From: Actinopolymorpha singaporensis
Lineage (GTDB): Bacteria > Actinomycetota > Actinomycetes > Propionibacteriales > Actinopolymorphaceae
Direction of reading: 5' to 3'
DNA length: 64,000 nucleotides
NCBI RefSeq assembly: GCF_900104745.1
Contig: NZ_LT629732.1
Coordinates: 6,063,981 to 6,127,980 of the forward strand
Position 1 is the first letter of the stretch. Every line of letters begins with the position of its first letter. Shown in pieces: positions 8,848-18,756 of this stretch. Under the pieces are notes generated by a model, which did not search any database, was not told the DNA's origin, and was given only the letters and a program-made list of their open reading frames with translations. Both the position numbers and the translations under genes were made by a program.

Positions 8848-10965
8848 TCAGTCGTCGTCGCGGCGGTCGCGGGACGAGGACGGCGCCGTGGGCATCGTCT
8901 TGTTGATCTGCATGAGGAACTCGACGTTGCTCCGGGTCTGCCGCAGCTTCTCCAGAACGAGTTCGAGTGCCTGCTGCCCGTCGAGCCCGGACAGGACCCG
9001 GCGGAGTTTCCAGACGATGCCGAGCTCCTCCTTGCCCATGAGGAGTTCCTCGCGCCGGGTGCCGGAGGCCACCACGTCGATCGCCGGGAAGATGCGCTTC
9101 TCGGAGAACTCCCGCCGCAGCCGCAGCTCCATGTTGCCGGTGCCCTTGAACTCCTCGAAGATGACCTCGTCCATCTTCGAGCCCGTCTCGATCAGGGCGG
9201 TCGCGAGGATCGTCAGCGATCCGCCGTTCTCGATGTTGCGGGCCGCGCCGAAGAACCGCTTGGGCGGGTACAACGCGCTGGAGTCGACACCACCGGAGAG
9301 GATCCGCCCGCTGGCCGGAGCCGCGATGTTGTACGCACGGCCCAGGCGGGTGATCGAGTCCAGCAGGACCACCACGTCGTGGCCGAGCTCGACCAGGCGC
9401 TTGGCCCGCTCGATCGCCAGCTCGGCGACGGTGGTGTGGTCGTCGGCGGGGCGGTCGAAGGTCGAGGCGATGACCTCGCCCTTGACCGTCCGCTGCATGT
9501 CGGTGACCTCCTCGGGCCGCTCGTCGACGAGCACGACCATGAGGTGGGCCTCGGGGTTGTTCTGCGTGATCGCGTTGGCGATCGCCTGCAGGATCAGCGT
9601 CTTACCGGCCTTCGGCGGGGAGACGATCAGACCGCGCTGCCCCTTGCCGATCGGCGTGACGAGATCCATGATCCGCGTCGTCGGGTTGTTGGCGTCGACC
9701 TCGAGCCGCAACCGCTCCTGCGGGTACAGCGGCGTGAGCTTGTTGAACTCCGCCCGCTGCTTGGACAGTTCCGGGTCCGCGCCATTCACGGTGTCCACCC
9801 GGATCAGCGGGTTGAACTTCTCCCGCCGCTCACCCTCGCGGGGCTGCCGGATGGCGCCGATGATGGCGTCGCCCTTGCGCAGGCCGTACTTCTTGACCAT
9901 GGCCAGCGAGACGTAGACGTCGTTCGGGCCGGGCAGGAAGCCGCTGGTGCGGACGAACGCGTAGTTGTCGAGGACGTCCAGGATGCCCGCCACCGGGATG
10001 AGCACGTCGTCCTCGGACAGCTGCGGCTCCGGGTCGAAGCGGTCCCGGCCGCCGCGCCGGCCACCGTCGCGGTCGCGGCCACCACCGCTGTCGCGGCCAC
10101 CGCCGCCGTCCCGGTCGCGGAAACGGTCGCGCGAACGCCGCCGGCGACGCCGGCCGCTGCCGTCCTCGTCGTCGTCGTTGCGGTTGCCCCGGCCGCCGTC
10201 GCGGTTGGAGTCGCGGTTGTCGCGGTTGTCGCGGCCGTCGCGGTTGTCTCGGTCGCGGGTGGTGTCGCGGCCGTCGCGGTCCCGGGACTCGCGGCTGTCG
10301 CGGTTTCCGCGACCGCCTTCCCGGTCACCCTCGCGGTTGTCGCGGGACTCGCGGTTGTCCCGGTTGGAGTCGCGGCCGTCGCGTCCGTCGCGGCCGGTCT
10401 CCTGGCCGGCGTCGCGGCCGGACTCGCGTCCCGCGTCGCGCCGGTTGTCCCGGCCGCCGTCGCGGTCGGTCTCCTGCTCGTCGCGTACCCGCTCGGAGGT
10501 CGCGTCGGCGGACGGCTGCTCACTTGCCGCCACCTGGGCACGGGCCCGGCGGCGCTGCCCATGGCCGTTGGCCGTGGGGTCGGGCTGGGCGTCCGGCCCA
10601 GCCGCGGTGTGGTCACCGGCCGGGGTGTCCCCGCCGGCGATGTCGATCTGGGTCTGCTCGCCGCGCCCCCGGGCACGGCCCGCCCGCTTCGCGGCGGGAC
10701 GGGCGGCAGACTCGTCCGAACCGGCAGGTGTCGGAGCGCCGCCGGCCTGCGCCGCCTTGATGGCGTCGATCAGCTGGGACTTCCGCATCCGCGCGGTCCC
10801 GGTGATGCCGAGGCCCTGCGCGACCTGCTGCAGTTCGGCGAGCACCATCCCCGACAGGCCACTCGCGCGACGCCGCGTCCGGGTGGGTCCGTCCTCCTGG
10901 GACGGCTGACCGGAGACAACGGAGCCGGGAGCCTGCGAGGTGGTGAGATCGGTGGTTTCGGTCAC
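8848..10965 (-). CDS. rho: transcription termination factor Rho with disordered Arg/Asp/Gly insert
   Basis: A 705-residue protein. Residues about 20-60 form the Rho N domain. A long insert rich in Arg, Asp, Gly and Asn (many RDNRD/RDGRD repeats) fills roughly residues 120-320. The OB-fold RNA-binding domain and RecA-like ATPase follow, with Walker A SPPKAGKT. It is an ATP-driven hexameric helicase that releases RNA. The GTG at 10965 with GGGAAGGA at 10972-10979 is the likely start. Such inserts are known in high-GC Rho proteins and extend RNA binding. It lies downstream of thrB on the same strand, with a 337-base leader region. Confidence 0.96.
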   Translation of the reverse strand: MTETTDLTTSQAPGSVVSGQPSQEDGPTRTRRRASGLSGMVLAELQQVAQGLGITGTARMRKSQLIDAIKAAQAGGAPTPAGSDESAARPAAKRAGRARGRGEQTQIDIAGGDTPAGDHTAAGPDAQPDPTANGHGQRRRARAQVAASEQPSADATSERVRDEQETDRDGGRDNRRDAGRESGRDAGQETGRDGRDGRDSNRDNRESRDNREGDREGGRGNRDSRESRDRDGRDTTRDRDNRDGRDNRDNRDSNRDGGRGNRNDDDEDGSGRRRRRRSRDRFRDRDGGGGRDSGGGRDRDGGRRGGRDRFDPEPQLSEDDVLIPVAGILDVLDNYAFVRTSGFLPGPNDVYVSLAMVKKYGLRKGDAIIGAIRQPREGERREKFNPLIRVDTVNGADPELSKQRAEFNKLTPLYPQERLRLEVDANNPTTRIMDLVTPIGKGQRGLIVSPPKAGKTLILQAIANAITQNNPEAHLMVVLVDERPEEVTDMQRTVKGEVIASTFDRPADDHTTVAELAIERAKRLVELGHDVVVLLDSITRLGRAYNIAAPASGRILSGGVDSSALYPPKRFFGAARNIENGGSLTILATALIETGSKMDEVIFEEFKGTGNMELRLRREFSEKRIFPAIDVVASGTRREELLMGKEELGIVWKLRRVLSGLDGQQALELVLEKLRQTRSNVEFLMQINKTMPTAPSSSRDRRDDD

Positions 10966-11302
10966 GTGAGGTCCTTCCCACGCGTGATGTCGGCCGTGGT
11001 GATCGCGTGCCAACCTGTCGATTGCCGGCGAATGCCGGGTCCTCCCTGGTGGAGCTCGCGCGCTGTGCGCACGAGGTGGATCTTCTCGACGAGTCCGGGT
11101 CCGCCGGCTGTGCCCTTGTCCGCACAAACAGTGCACAAAACCACAGAGGGGACGCCACAGAAACTGTTGACAGCGAAGAAACGCTTCCCGGATTCGTGGC
11201 GAGATGGCGCCAAGCCATAACATGGGCTCGGGCTCGTCACGGAGCCTAACAGAATCTCTGGGTTCTGGCTGCTCCCCCCTGTGAACATCCCTCCCGGCGT
11301 TC
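10966..11302 (-). promoter_or_regulatory. rho leader and promoter region
   Basis: There are 337 bases between thrB and rho and no credible gene. On the minus strand a TAGGCT -10-like hexamer lies at 11243-11248, which would give a leader of about 270 bases. No good -35 is seen. Rho leaders are often long because Rho controls its own transcription. This is a pattern-based suggestion only. Confidence 0.35.
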
Positions 11303-12328
11303 TCATTCCCCGGCCGCGGTCCAGGTCACCCGCCCGCCTGCGCGATCCACCGGGAGCACGTACACGGCCCAGCCCTCGGGCGCGCGGGCGCGGAGTTCCT
11401 CCTCACCACCGGGCCGGGCGAACGCCAGCACCGTCGGACCGGCGCCGGAGATGACCGCCGGATGGCCGCGTTCTCGCAGGTCAGCGACCAGGTGGGCGGA
11501 CTCCGGCATGGCCGGGGCCCGGTAGTCCTGGTGCAGCCGGTCCTCGGTCGCGGCCAGCAGCAGAGCCAGGTCGACCTCACCGGCGGGCGGAGCACCGAGG
11601 ACGTCGGAGGCGCCCACAGGGCCCGCGGGTGGACCGGCCGTACCCGGGGTTCCGGTGAGAGCAGCCACGAGGAGCGCGGCCCGGCCCGCGTTGGCGGCGG
11701 CGTCCGCGTGCGGGACGACCCCGGGCAGCAGGCCGCGTGCGGTCCGGGTCGAGAGTTCGGTACGGGGCACGAAAACCACCGGCTGCACCCGCGCAGGTTC
11801 GAGGCGTACCGCTCGTCCGGCGGTGCGCCCGGAGCCGCCCCGTATGTTCGAATCCGTCATCCAGGCGATCGTCAAGCCGCCACGCAGGCAGGCGGCAACA
11901 TTGTCCGGATGACCTTCGAGTTCGGTCGCCAGCGCCAGCGCCTCGGTGTCGTCCATCCCGGACGCTCCGGACTCGACCAGGGCCCGCCCGGCCAGTACGC
12001 CCGCCACGATCGCGGCGGCGGAGGACCCCAGCCCGCGTCCGTGTGGAACGCGGTTGGTGCACGTCAGAGCGAGTCCTGGCGGCTGGCCGCCGAGCCGGTC
12101 GAGGGTCGCCCGCAGGGCTCGTACGACCAGATGGCTCTCGTCGGTGGGCACGTCGCCGGCACCCTCGCCACGGACGGTGACCGAGAGACCGCCGGGCGCG
12201 AGCCTCACCTCCACCTCGTCGTACAGTCCGAGCGCGAGGCCCAGCGCGTCGAAGCCCGGGCCGAGGTTGGCGCTGGTCGCGGGCACCCGGACGCGAACCC
12301 GCCCGGGCACGAACGTCGGCGCACCCAT
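11303..12328 (-). CDS. thrB: homoserine kinase
   Basis: A 341-residue GHMP kinase. It begins with VRVRVPATSANLGPGFDALG and carries the phosphate-binding loop PHGRGLGSSAAAIVAG. It phosphorylates homoserine, the penultimate step to threonine. The ATG at 12328 is preceded by GGAGGAGAGG, which decides the start. A Gly/Pro/Ala-rich insertion of about 25 residues (GTPGTAGPPAGPVG) interrupts the C-terminal domain. It follows thrC by 70 bases. Confidence 0.95.
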   Translation of the reverse strand: MGAPTFVPGRVRVRVPATSANLGPGFDALGLALGLYDEVEVRLAPGGLSVTVRGEGAGDVPTDESHLVVRALRATLDRLGGQPPGLALTCTNRVPHGRGLGSSAAAIVAGVLAGRALVESGASGMDDTEALALATELEGHPDNVAACLRGGLTIAWMTDSNIRGGSGRTAGRAVRLEPARVQPVVFVPRTELSTRTARGLLPGVVPHADAAANAGRAALLVAALTGTPGTAGPPAGPVGASDVLGAPPAGEVDLALLLAATEDRLHQDYRAPAMPESAHLVADLRERGHPAVISGAGPTVLAFARPGGEEELRARAPEGWAVYVLPVDRAGGRVTWTAAGE

Positions 12329-12398
12329 CAGCGCCTCTCCTCCCACCGGACTTCCCGCCCGGCTTCCGCTCCGGCTTCCCGCCTGGCTTCCCACCCGA

Positions 12399-13478
12399 TC
12401 AGCGCAGCTCCAGCGCTCGGGCGGTGGCTTCCGGGTCCGGGGGCACGACGAGCTTGACCAGGTCCCCGGCCGCCGCCAGCGCGGTGTCGACGTCCTTCAG
12501 GCCGTGCCCGGTCACCGTGATCACGATCCGTTGCCCCGGATCGACCAGGCCCTCGGCCTGGGCGCGCAGCAGTCCCGCCACGCCGACCGCGGAGGCAGGT
12601 TCCACGAACACGCCCTCCCGGGCGGCGAGCTTGGACTGTGCGGCGAGGATCTCCTCGTCGGGTACGGCGTCGATCCGGCCGCCGGACTCGTCCCGGGCGG
12701 CGACCGCCTGGGTCCAGCGAGCGGGGCGGCCGACCCGGATCGCGGTGGCGACCGTCTCCGGGTGCTCCACCGGTTGGCCGGCGACGATCGGCGCGGCACC
12801 GGCCGCCTGGAAGCCCCACATCCGCGGGAGGCGGGTGGCGTGCCCGGCGGCGGCGTACTCCTGGTAGCCCGCCCAGTAGGCGGTGACGTTCCCGGCGTTG
12901 CCCACCGGCAGGAGGTGCAGGTCGGGCGCGTCCCCGAGGACGTCCACCACCTCGAACGCCGCGGTCTTCTGCCCGGCCAGCCGGTAGTTGTCCTCGTTGG
13001 CGGAGTTGACCAGGACGACGGGGTACTCCTCGGCGAGGCCGCGGGCGAGCCGCAGGCAGTCGTCGAAGTTCCCGCGGACCTGCAGCAGGCGGGCCCCGTG
13101 CACGATGGCCTGGGCCAGCTTGCCCTGCGCGATCCTGCCCTCCGGCACCAGCACGACCGGTTGCAGGCCCGCCCGCGAGGCGTACGCCGCGGCCGAGGCG
13201 CTGGTGTTGCCGGTGGAGGCGCAGACCACCATCTTCACCCCGGCCTCGGCGGCCTTGGACACCGCGACCGTCATGCCGCGGTCCTTGAAGGAGCCCGTGG
13301 GGTTGTCACCCTCGACCTTGATCCACACCTCGCAGCCGGTGACCTCGGCAAGCCACGCCGAGGGGACCAGCGGCGTGCCCCCTTCGCAGAGGGTGACCAC
13401 CGGCGTGTCCGGACCCACCGGAAGCCAGGAGCGGTACTCCTCGATGACACCTCGCCAGGGCCGAGGCACCGTAACCAC
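12399..13478 (-). CDS. thrC: threonine synthase
   Basis: A protein of about 359 residues. The PLP lysine is in [13 protein letters not shown] and the phosphate-binding run is [16 protein letters not shown]. It converts O-phosphohomoserine to threonine. Four GTG codons cluster at 13469-13481 after AGAAGG; the one at 13478 has the most plausible spacing. The open frame further upstream to 13643 is low-complexity and not conserved. A 161-base spacer separates it from hom. Confidence 0.93.
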   Translation of the reverse strand: MVTVPRPWRGVIEEYRSWLPVGPDTPVVTLCEGGTPLVPSAWLAEVTGCEVWIKVEGDNPTGSFKDRGMTVAVSKAAEAGVKMVVCASTGNTSASAAAYASRAGLQPVVLVPEGRIAQGKLAQAIVHGARLLQVRGNFDDCLRLARGLAEEYPVVLVNSANEDNYRLAGQKTAAFEVVDVLGDAPDLHLLPVGNAGNVTAYWAGYQEYAAAGHATRLPRMWGFQAAGAAPIVAGQPVEHPETVATAIRVGRPARWTQAVAARDESGGRIDAVPDEEILAAQSKLAAREGVFVEPASAVGVAGLLRAQAEGLVDPGQRIVITVTGHGLKDVDTALAAAGDLVKLVVPPDPEATARALELR

Positions 13479-13639
13479 CACGCCTTCTGTTCGATGACCT
13501 GCTGTTCGGGAGTGGTTCGTCCCGGACCGCGTTGTTCGGGAGCGTTGCTGTTCGGGCGTTGCCGTTCGGGAGGTCTGCGTGCGATCGCCCGGGTGTACGG
13601 CGGCTGGTGCGTGGCGGCCCGGTTCGGCCGGCCCCCGGC

Positions 13640-14968
13640 TCACCTGTCGCCGAGCCCCTCCACCCGCATGACGCTGGTCACTTCGCGCACGCTGTCCAGG
13701 TCCTCGAGCTCCTCGACCGTAGCGGTGAGGGCACGGTCGGGCGCCTGGTGGGTGACCACCACGAGCTGCGCGTCGGCGCCGCGGCCTTCCTGGCGTACGG
13801 TCTGGATCGACACGCCGTGGCGGGAGAACGCGTTGGCCACGCTGGCCAGCACGCCCGCGCGGTCGTAGACGTCGAGGGAGATGTGGTAGCGCGTCGGCGT
13901 CTCCCCCATCGGGTGCACCTCGAGCTGGGCGTAGGTCGAGGCGGCCGCGCCGCGCACCCCCTGCACGCGGTTGCGGGCCACGGTCACCAGGTCGCCGAGC
14001 ACCGCGCTGGCGGTGGGCGAGCCGCCGGCTCCCGCGCCGTAGAACATCAGCTGCCCCGCGGCCGCGCTCTCCACGAACACCGCGTTGTACGCCCCGCGCA
14101 CGCTGGCCAGCGGGTGCTCGCGCGGAATCATCGCGGGGTGTACGCGCACCCCCACGCCCGTGCCGTCGGCGGCGAGCTCGGCGATGGCGAGCAGCTTGAC
14201 CACACAGCCCATCGCCCGCGCGCTCTCCACGTCGACCGAGCTGACCTGGGTGATGCCCTCCCGGTGGACGTCGGAAGCCAGCACTCGAGTGTGGAACGCC
14301 AGGCTCGCGAGGATCGCGGCCTTGGCCGCCGCGTCGAAGCCCTCCACGTCGGCGGTCGGGTCGGCCTCGGCGTAACCCAGCTCCTGCGCCTCCTCCAGCG
14401 CCTCGGCGAAGCTGGTGCCCTCGGTGTCCATCCGGTCGAGGACGAAGTTGGTGGTGCCGTTGACGATGCCGAGCACCCGGCGTACCCGGTCGCCGGCGAG
14501 GGACTCCCGCAGCGGGCGGATCAGCGGGATGGCCCCGCCCACGGACGCCTCGTAGTAGAGGTCGGTGCCCCGCTTCTCCGCGGCGGCGAACAGGGTCGCG
14601 CCGTCCTCGGCGAGCAGGGCCTTGTTGGCGGTGACCACGGAGGCGCCGTTGTCCAGCGCGGCGAGGATCAGCGAACGCGCCGGCTCGATGCCGCCGATCA
14701 CCTCGACCACGAGGTCGATGTCGGTACGCCGCACCAGGGCGTGCGCGTCGGTGGTGAACAGAGCCGGGTCGACCGGGACGTCACGGTGCCTGCCACCCCT
14801 GCGCACGGCGATCCCGGCCAGCTCCAGCGGCGCGCCGACGCGGGCGGCGAAGTCGGCCTGGTGCTCGACGAGCAGGCGGACCACCTCGCTGCCGACCACA
14901 CCGCATCCGAGCAGGGCGACCTTCAGCGGCCGGTCCGGCTTCGGCGGTTCCGCGGACTGCTCCACCAT
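13640..14968 (-). CDS. hom: homoserine dehydrogenase with ACT domain
   Basis: A 442-residue protein. The NAD(P)-binding segment is [18 protein letters not shown]. The catalytic part contains [14 protein letters not shown] and [21 protein letters not shown]. An ACT domain near residues 355-435 ([21 protein letters not shown]) usually gives feedback inhibition by threonine. It reduces aspartate semialdehyde to homoserine. It sits between lysA and thrC, so the branch point of the aspartate pathway is gathered in one run. Confidence 0.96.
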   Translation of the reverse strand: MVEQSAEPPKPDRPLKVALLGCGVVGSEVVRLLVEHQADFAARVGAPLELAGIAVRRGGRHRDVPVDPALFTTDAHALVRRTDIDLVVEVIGGIEPARSLILAALDNGASVVTANKALLAEDGATLFAAAEKRGTDLYYEASVGGAIPLIRPLRESLAGDRVRRVLGIVNGTTNFVLDRMDTEGTSFAEALEEAQELGYAEADPTADVEGFDAAAKAAILASLAFHTRVLASDVHREGITQVSSVDVESARAMGCVVKLLAIAELAADGTGVGVRVHPAMIPREHPLASVRGAYNAVFVESAAAGQLMFYGAGAGGSPTASAVLGDLVTVARNRVQGVRGAAASTYAQLEVHPMGETPTRYHISLDVYDRAGVLASVANAFSRHGVSIQTVRQEGRGADAQLVVVTHQAPDRALTATVEELEDLDSVREVTSVMRVEGLGDR

Positions 14969-15142
14969 CTGTTTTCGGCCTCTCGTCTCCCTTGTCGGCG
15001 TTCTGCCCGTCCAGTGTCGAAGACGCCGCAGATCCTTGCGCGCTGCGTCCAGAATTCGAGACGTCGTCTCAGTTCACGGTCACGGCAGTCCGTACCACCC
15101 GTCGGCCGGCCGTCCGGTCACCCAGGTCACCTGGTCAACCGG

Positions 15143-16543
15143 TCACCACACGTCCAGCCGCATGAGATCCTCCTCGGTCTCCCGCCGGACGACCACCCGG
15201 GCCTCACCGGCCCGCACCGCGACCACCGGCGGGCGCGGCACGTGGTTGTAGGTGCTGGCCAGTGAGCGGCAGTATGCCCCGGTCGCCGGGACGGCCACCA
15301 GGTCGCCCGGCCGGACGTCGGCGGGGAGAAACTCGTCCTTGACGACGATGTCGCCGGACTCGCAGTGCTTGCCCACCACCCGGCTCAGGGCCGGCGGCGC
15401 CGACGAGCGCCGGGAGGCCAACGTGCAGGAGAAGTCCGCGTCGTACAACGCGGTGCGTACGTTGTCGCTCATCCCGCCGTCGACGGCGACGTAGGTGCGC
15501 ACCGCCCCCGCGTCGAGTTCGACCCGCTTCACCGTGCCGACCTCGTAGAGAGTGAGGACGGCGGGACCGGCGATCGCGCGCCCCGGCTCCACTGACAACC
15601 GCGGCTTGACGACGCCGTACCCGTGGCACTCGTGCTCGACGATCGCGGCGAGCTCACCGGCCAGCTGGGCGGGCGACTCCGGGTCGTCCTGAGTGGTGTA
15701 GGCGATGCCGAAACCGCCACCGAGGCAGAGTTCGGGCAGGTCGACACCGTGCCGGTCGCGGACCTGCGCGTGCAGCCCGACCACCCGGCGGGCGGCGATC
15801 TCGAACCCCGCGCTGTCGAAGATCTGCGAGCCGATGTGGGAGTGCAGGCCCCGCAGCTCCAGGGACGGCTCGGCCAGCACCCGGTCGACGGCCGCGGCGG
15901 CGTCGCCACCGGCCAGGGAGAAGCCGAACTTCTGGTCCTCGTGGGCGGTCGCGATGTACTCGTGGGTGTGTGCCTCGACGCCCACGGTCACGCGTACCAG
16001 CACCGGCGCGGTGACTCCGCGGTCGGCGGCCAGCTTCGCCAGCCGGCTGATCTCCTCGTGGGAGTCGACCACGATCCGGGCCACGCCGGCGTCCAGCGCA
16101 CGGGTTAGCTCGGACTCTGACTTGTTGTTGCCGTGGAAGGCGATCCGGTCCGCCGGGAAGCCCGACCGCAGTGCCACCGCCAGCTCTCCGCCGGTGCACA
16201 CGTCCAGGCGCAGCCCCTCCTGGGCGACCCAGCGGGCGACCTCGGCGCACAGGAACGCCTTGCCGGCGTAGTAGACGTCCCATCCGGCGAAGCCGTCGCG
16301 GAAGTCCCGGCAGCGGGCACGGAAGTCGTCCTCGTCCACGACGTAGGCCGGGGTGCCGAACTCCTCCGCAAGTTTCGTGACGTCGACACCCGCGACGGAC
16401 AGAACACCGTTGGCGCCCTTCGTCACGTTGGCGGGCCACAGGGAAGGGGTCAGCGCGTTGGGATCGTCCGGCGCCACCAGCCAGGCCGGGCCACGGTGGC
16501 CGGCGCCGGCGTGCAGCGCACCGGCTTCGTGGGCTCTACTCAC
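15143..16543 (-). CDS. lysA: diaminopimelate decarboxylase
   Basis: A protein of about 466 residues of the alanine-racemase-fold PLP family. The PLP lysine is in DVYYAGKAFLCAE. Other motifs are FHGNNKSESEL, LHSHIGSQIFD, CLGGGFGIAYT, VEPGRAIAG and CESGDI. It removes CO2 from meso-diaminopimelate to give lysine. The GTG at 16543 follows AGGATGG by five bases; an ATG at 16552 lacks a ribosome site. The gene heads the lysA-hom-thrC-thrB run. Confidence 0.95.
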   Translation of the reverse strand: MSRAHEAGALHAGAGHRGPAWLVAPDDPNALTPSLWPANVTKGANGVLSVAGVDVTKLAEEFGTPAYVVDEDDFRARCRDFRDGFAGWDVYYAGKAFLCAEVARWVAQEGLRLDVCTGGELAVALRSGFPADRIAFHGNNKSESELTRALDAGVARIVVDSHEEISRLAKLAADRGVTAPVLVRVTVGVEAHTHEYIATAHEDQKFGFSLAGGDAAAAVDRVLAEPSLELRGLHSHIGSQIFDSAGFEIAARRVVGLHAQVRDRHGVDLPELCLGGGFGIAYTTQDDPESPAQLAGELAAIVEHECHGYGVVKPRLSVEPGRAIAGPAVLTLYEVGTVKRVELDAGAVRTYVAVDGGMSDNVRTALYDADFSCTLASRRSSAPPALSRVVGKHCESGDIVVKDEFLPADVRPGDLVAVPATGAYCRSLASTYNHVPRPPVVAVRAGEARVVVRRETEEDLMRLDVW

Positions 16544-16612
16544 GCAGACCATCCTGACGGCTGCGCCCGTACCGGGTGAGACCGGGGCGGGCGGTAGCTT
16601 CTGGTTCCGCCC

Positions 16613-17662
16613 TCAGGTCCTGCGCAGCAGCGCGGCGTTCTTCTCCAGGCTCACCCGCTCGGCGCGGTAGTCGGGACGCGCGGCGAGCCAGCGTTCGAGC
16701 ACCTCCTGCTCGTCCGGCCGGATCAGGTCGTCCAGCACGACCACGGCGTCCGGGCTCAGCTTGTCCACCAGCAGTGGGAACGCCGGGAACCGCGCGTGCG
16801 GGCCGACCTCGCCGGGTGGGCCGTCCACGAACAGCAGCCCGATGCCGTCCAGCTCGTCCCACGCCTGCCGGGAGTACCACTGGTACGTCGTTCCGTCGAC
16901 CTCGACCGGCTCCAGCGGCGCGTACCGCACCTCGACGTACTCCGCCAGGTCGTGGCGCAGCACCGTCGCCCACGCCGACTCCACGAAAGGCTGCTGGTGT
17001 TCGAGCGAGATCACCCTGCCCTTGATCTCGAACCGGCGCAGCAGCATGGCCAGCCACAGCGTCGACGTCCCGCTGCCGCACTCGACGACCAGGCTCGGCT
17101 CCTCGCGTTCGACCAGGGTGGCCAGCAGGAGCAGGAGGTCCGGGGAGGACGCCCAGCCGCGCGTCGGCGGCATCGGCCGGTCGACACCGCCCACCGCGTA
17201 GAGATTGTGCATCGCCTCGATCTGCCGGAACGTGAGCAGCAGGTCGACGGCCACACCCTTGCGGGTCCGGGTGATGACGTCGGCCGCCGCCGTCCGGAAC
17301 TTCGCGTCGAACTCCTCCCGGTGCGGCAGTGCGTCGACGGTGGCGCGCAGCGCGCCGAGGTCGGTGGCGATCGACGGGGTGAGGTCGGCGAGCCCCTCGA
17401 CGCGCTCGCCGACCTGGGCGACACGCTGGGTGTGGCTTTCCAGGATCGCCGTCTGCCGGTCGAGCAGCGCCTTCTGCCGGTCGAGCCGGGCCAGCACGGT
17501 GCGGTGCTGGCGGTGGGACTGCACGAGCCCGGCGACGAGGGGGGCGAGCGCGACCAGGACGACGGTGGTGCCGGAGGAGGGCCGGGCGAGGATGGCGTAC
17601 GCCGCGGCCGCGCAGACCCAGCCGAGCAGCGCCAGGACGATCCACGTCCTGCAGGGCTTCAT
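16613..17662 (-). CDS. membrane-anchored class I methyltransferase-like protein
   Basis: A 349-residue protein. Two hydrophobic segments lie near the N terminus (WIVLALLGWVCAAAAYAILA and TTVVLVALAPLVAGLV). A coiled-coil-like stretch around residues 50-95 (LDRQKALLDRQTAILESHTQ) is followed by a SAM-methyltransferase fold with VVECGSGTSTLWLAMLL and GLLFVDGPPG. The C-terminal half resembles predicted O-methyltransferases found with polysaccharide genes. The start ATG overlaps the previous gene's stop by four bases (ATGA), so the two are coupled. Substrate unknown. It could act on a surface glycan, given the glycosyltransferases nearby. Confidence 0.7.
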   Translation of the reverse strand: MKPCRTWIVLALLGWVCAAAAYAILARPSSGTTVVLVALAPLVAGLVQSHRQHRTVLARLDRQKALLDRQTAILESHTQRVAQVGERVEGLADLTPSIATDLGALRATVDALPHREEFDAKFRTAAADVITRTRKGVAVDLLLTFRQIEAMHNLYAVGGVDRPMPPTRGWASSPDLLLLLATLVEREEPSLVVECGSGTSTLWLAMLLRRFEIKGRVISLEHQQPFVESAWATVLRHDLAEYVEVRYAPLEPVEVDGTTYQWYSRQAWDELDGIGLLFVDGPPGEVGPHARFPAFPLLVDKLSPDAVVVLDDLIRPDEQEVLERWLAARPDYRAERVSLEKNAALLRRT

Positions 17663-18525
17663 CGGGAGGTCCGGCCGATACGGCGGCGCAGGCCGCCGCG
17701 TGCCTGCCAGTAGCGCAGGGTGAGCGCGCCCAGCTTCGACGACCGGAGCCGCCTGTGCTGGCGGTCCAGCGTCTCGAACCGGCGCCGGAGGTCGGTGTGG
17801 TCGCGTTCCAGCCGGGACCGGGCGGCCCGCTCCGCGGCGAGGTCGGCACTGAGCCCGGCCAGGTGACGCAGCAGGGCGGCCTCGCTGCCGGCGCGGTCGG
17901 CGAGCGCAGCCTCCTGATCGGCGCGCCGACTCCGCTCGGCGAGGTCGAGGGTCCGGGTCATCGTCGCCAGCCGGCCGGCCACGTCGGAGCCGGCGGAGGT
18001 GCCGGAGTCGCCGAAGTGGTCGTGGTCGGGGTGGTCGTCGTCGGGGTGGTCGTCGTCGGCCTCGGTCTGCGAGTGAGGCAGACCGGCGTCCTTGCGCAGC
18101 AGGGCGCACGGCCGGTCGGCGAGCAGGGCGAGACCGACCCAGCGCACGCCGGGTTCGGCGGGCGGCGGAGGTGGCGAGGTGTCGCCGTGGCCGGCGGGCA
18201 CGACCGCGAGGTGACCTCCCGGGCGCACGCACCGGGCTGCGGGCGCGAGCACACCGGCGGCGCCGCCTACTCCCAGCGCCGGGCCGTCGATCACGACGGC
18301 GTCGTAGGACTCGTGGTCGACGAGGTCGAGGTCCTCGGGCCCGGCGATCGTCGCCCGCTCGAACGGAAGGCCGAGCCCCGGGGTCGTCGTACCGGACGTC
18401 ACGAGCAACAGCCGACCGACGGCCCACCGCCGCGCCGCGATATCGGCGAGGTCCATTGATTCCGGATCCGCGAATTCGCGATCGCCGGGGATCGACTTTC
18501 TCAACTTGGGTGCGGAATATGGCAC
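17659..18525 (-). CDS. methyltransferase-fold protein with C-terminal coiled coil, function unknown
   Basis: A 288-residue protein. Residues about 25-145 look like a reduced class I methyltransferase fold: YDAVVIDGPALG and APAARCVRPGGHLAVVPAG are recognisable, but the usual glycine-rich SAM loop is weak (LLLVTSGTTTPG). An acidic His/Asp run follows (DDDHPDDDHPDHDH), then an Arg/Glu/Leu coiled coil. The GTG at 18525 has AGGAGG six bases before it, a strong site that sets the start. The frame stays open far upstream, but there it is antisense to the glycosyltransferase gene. It is coupled to the next gene by an ATGA overlap. Confidence 0.65.
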   Translation of the reverse strand: MPYSAPKLRKSIPGDREFADPESMDLADIAARRWAVGRLLLVTSGTTTPGLGLPFERATIAGPEDLDLVDHESYDAVVIDGPALGVGGAAGVLAPAARCVRPGGHLAVVPAGHGDTSPPPPPAEPGVRWVGLALLADRPCALLRKDAGLPHSQTEADDDHPDDDHPDHDHFGDSGTSAGSDVAGRLATMTRTLDLAERSRRADQEAALADRAGSEAALLRHLAGLSADLAAERAARSRLERDHTDLRRRFETLDRQHRRLRSSKLGALTLRYWQARGGLRRRIGRTSR

Positions 18526-18573
18526 CGTCGTCCTCCTGCCACCAATTGACGCGGCCACCGCGCCAGACACCGA

Positions 18574-18597
18574 GCCCGCATCCTGCGGAATGCGGGC
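18574..18597. promoter_or_regulatory. inverted repeat in the divergent spacer
   Basis: Perfect 8-bp arms GCCCGCAT (18574-18581) and ATGCGGGC (18590-18597) with an 8-base spacer lie in the 231-base AT-richer region between two divergent genes (starts 18525 and 18757). The position fits an operator controlling both. The binding protein is unknown. Confidence 0.45.
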
Positions 18598-18756
18598 AGT
18601 GGATTCATCCACACGTTGATACCGTACGCGCGCTACGTCACAACGCCTGGCAGGCTTGCGGAGTGGGTGTTCCAGCGCCGGCAGGCACCGCAGAGTGTGG
18701 TCGACGAACGGCGCCGGGGTCAATTGCCCGCGCCGTCGACAGAAAAAGGAAAACAC

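Noticed and set aside
10020-10500. Dense short repeats resembling a satellite or CRISPR-like array
   Set aside because: They encode the Arg/Asp/Gly insert of Rho; no constant repeat with unique spacers exists.
11167-11195. TTGACA on the plus strand near rho as a promoter
   Set aside because: No proper -10 at the right distance and no plus-strand gene downstream.
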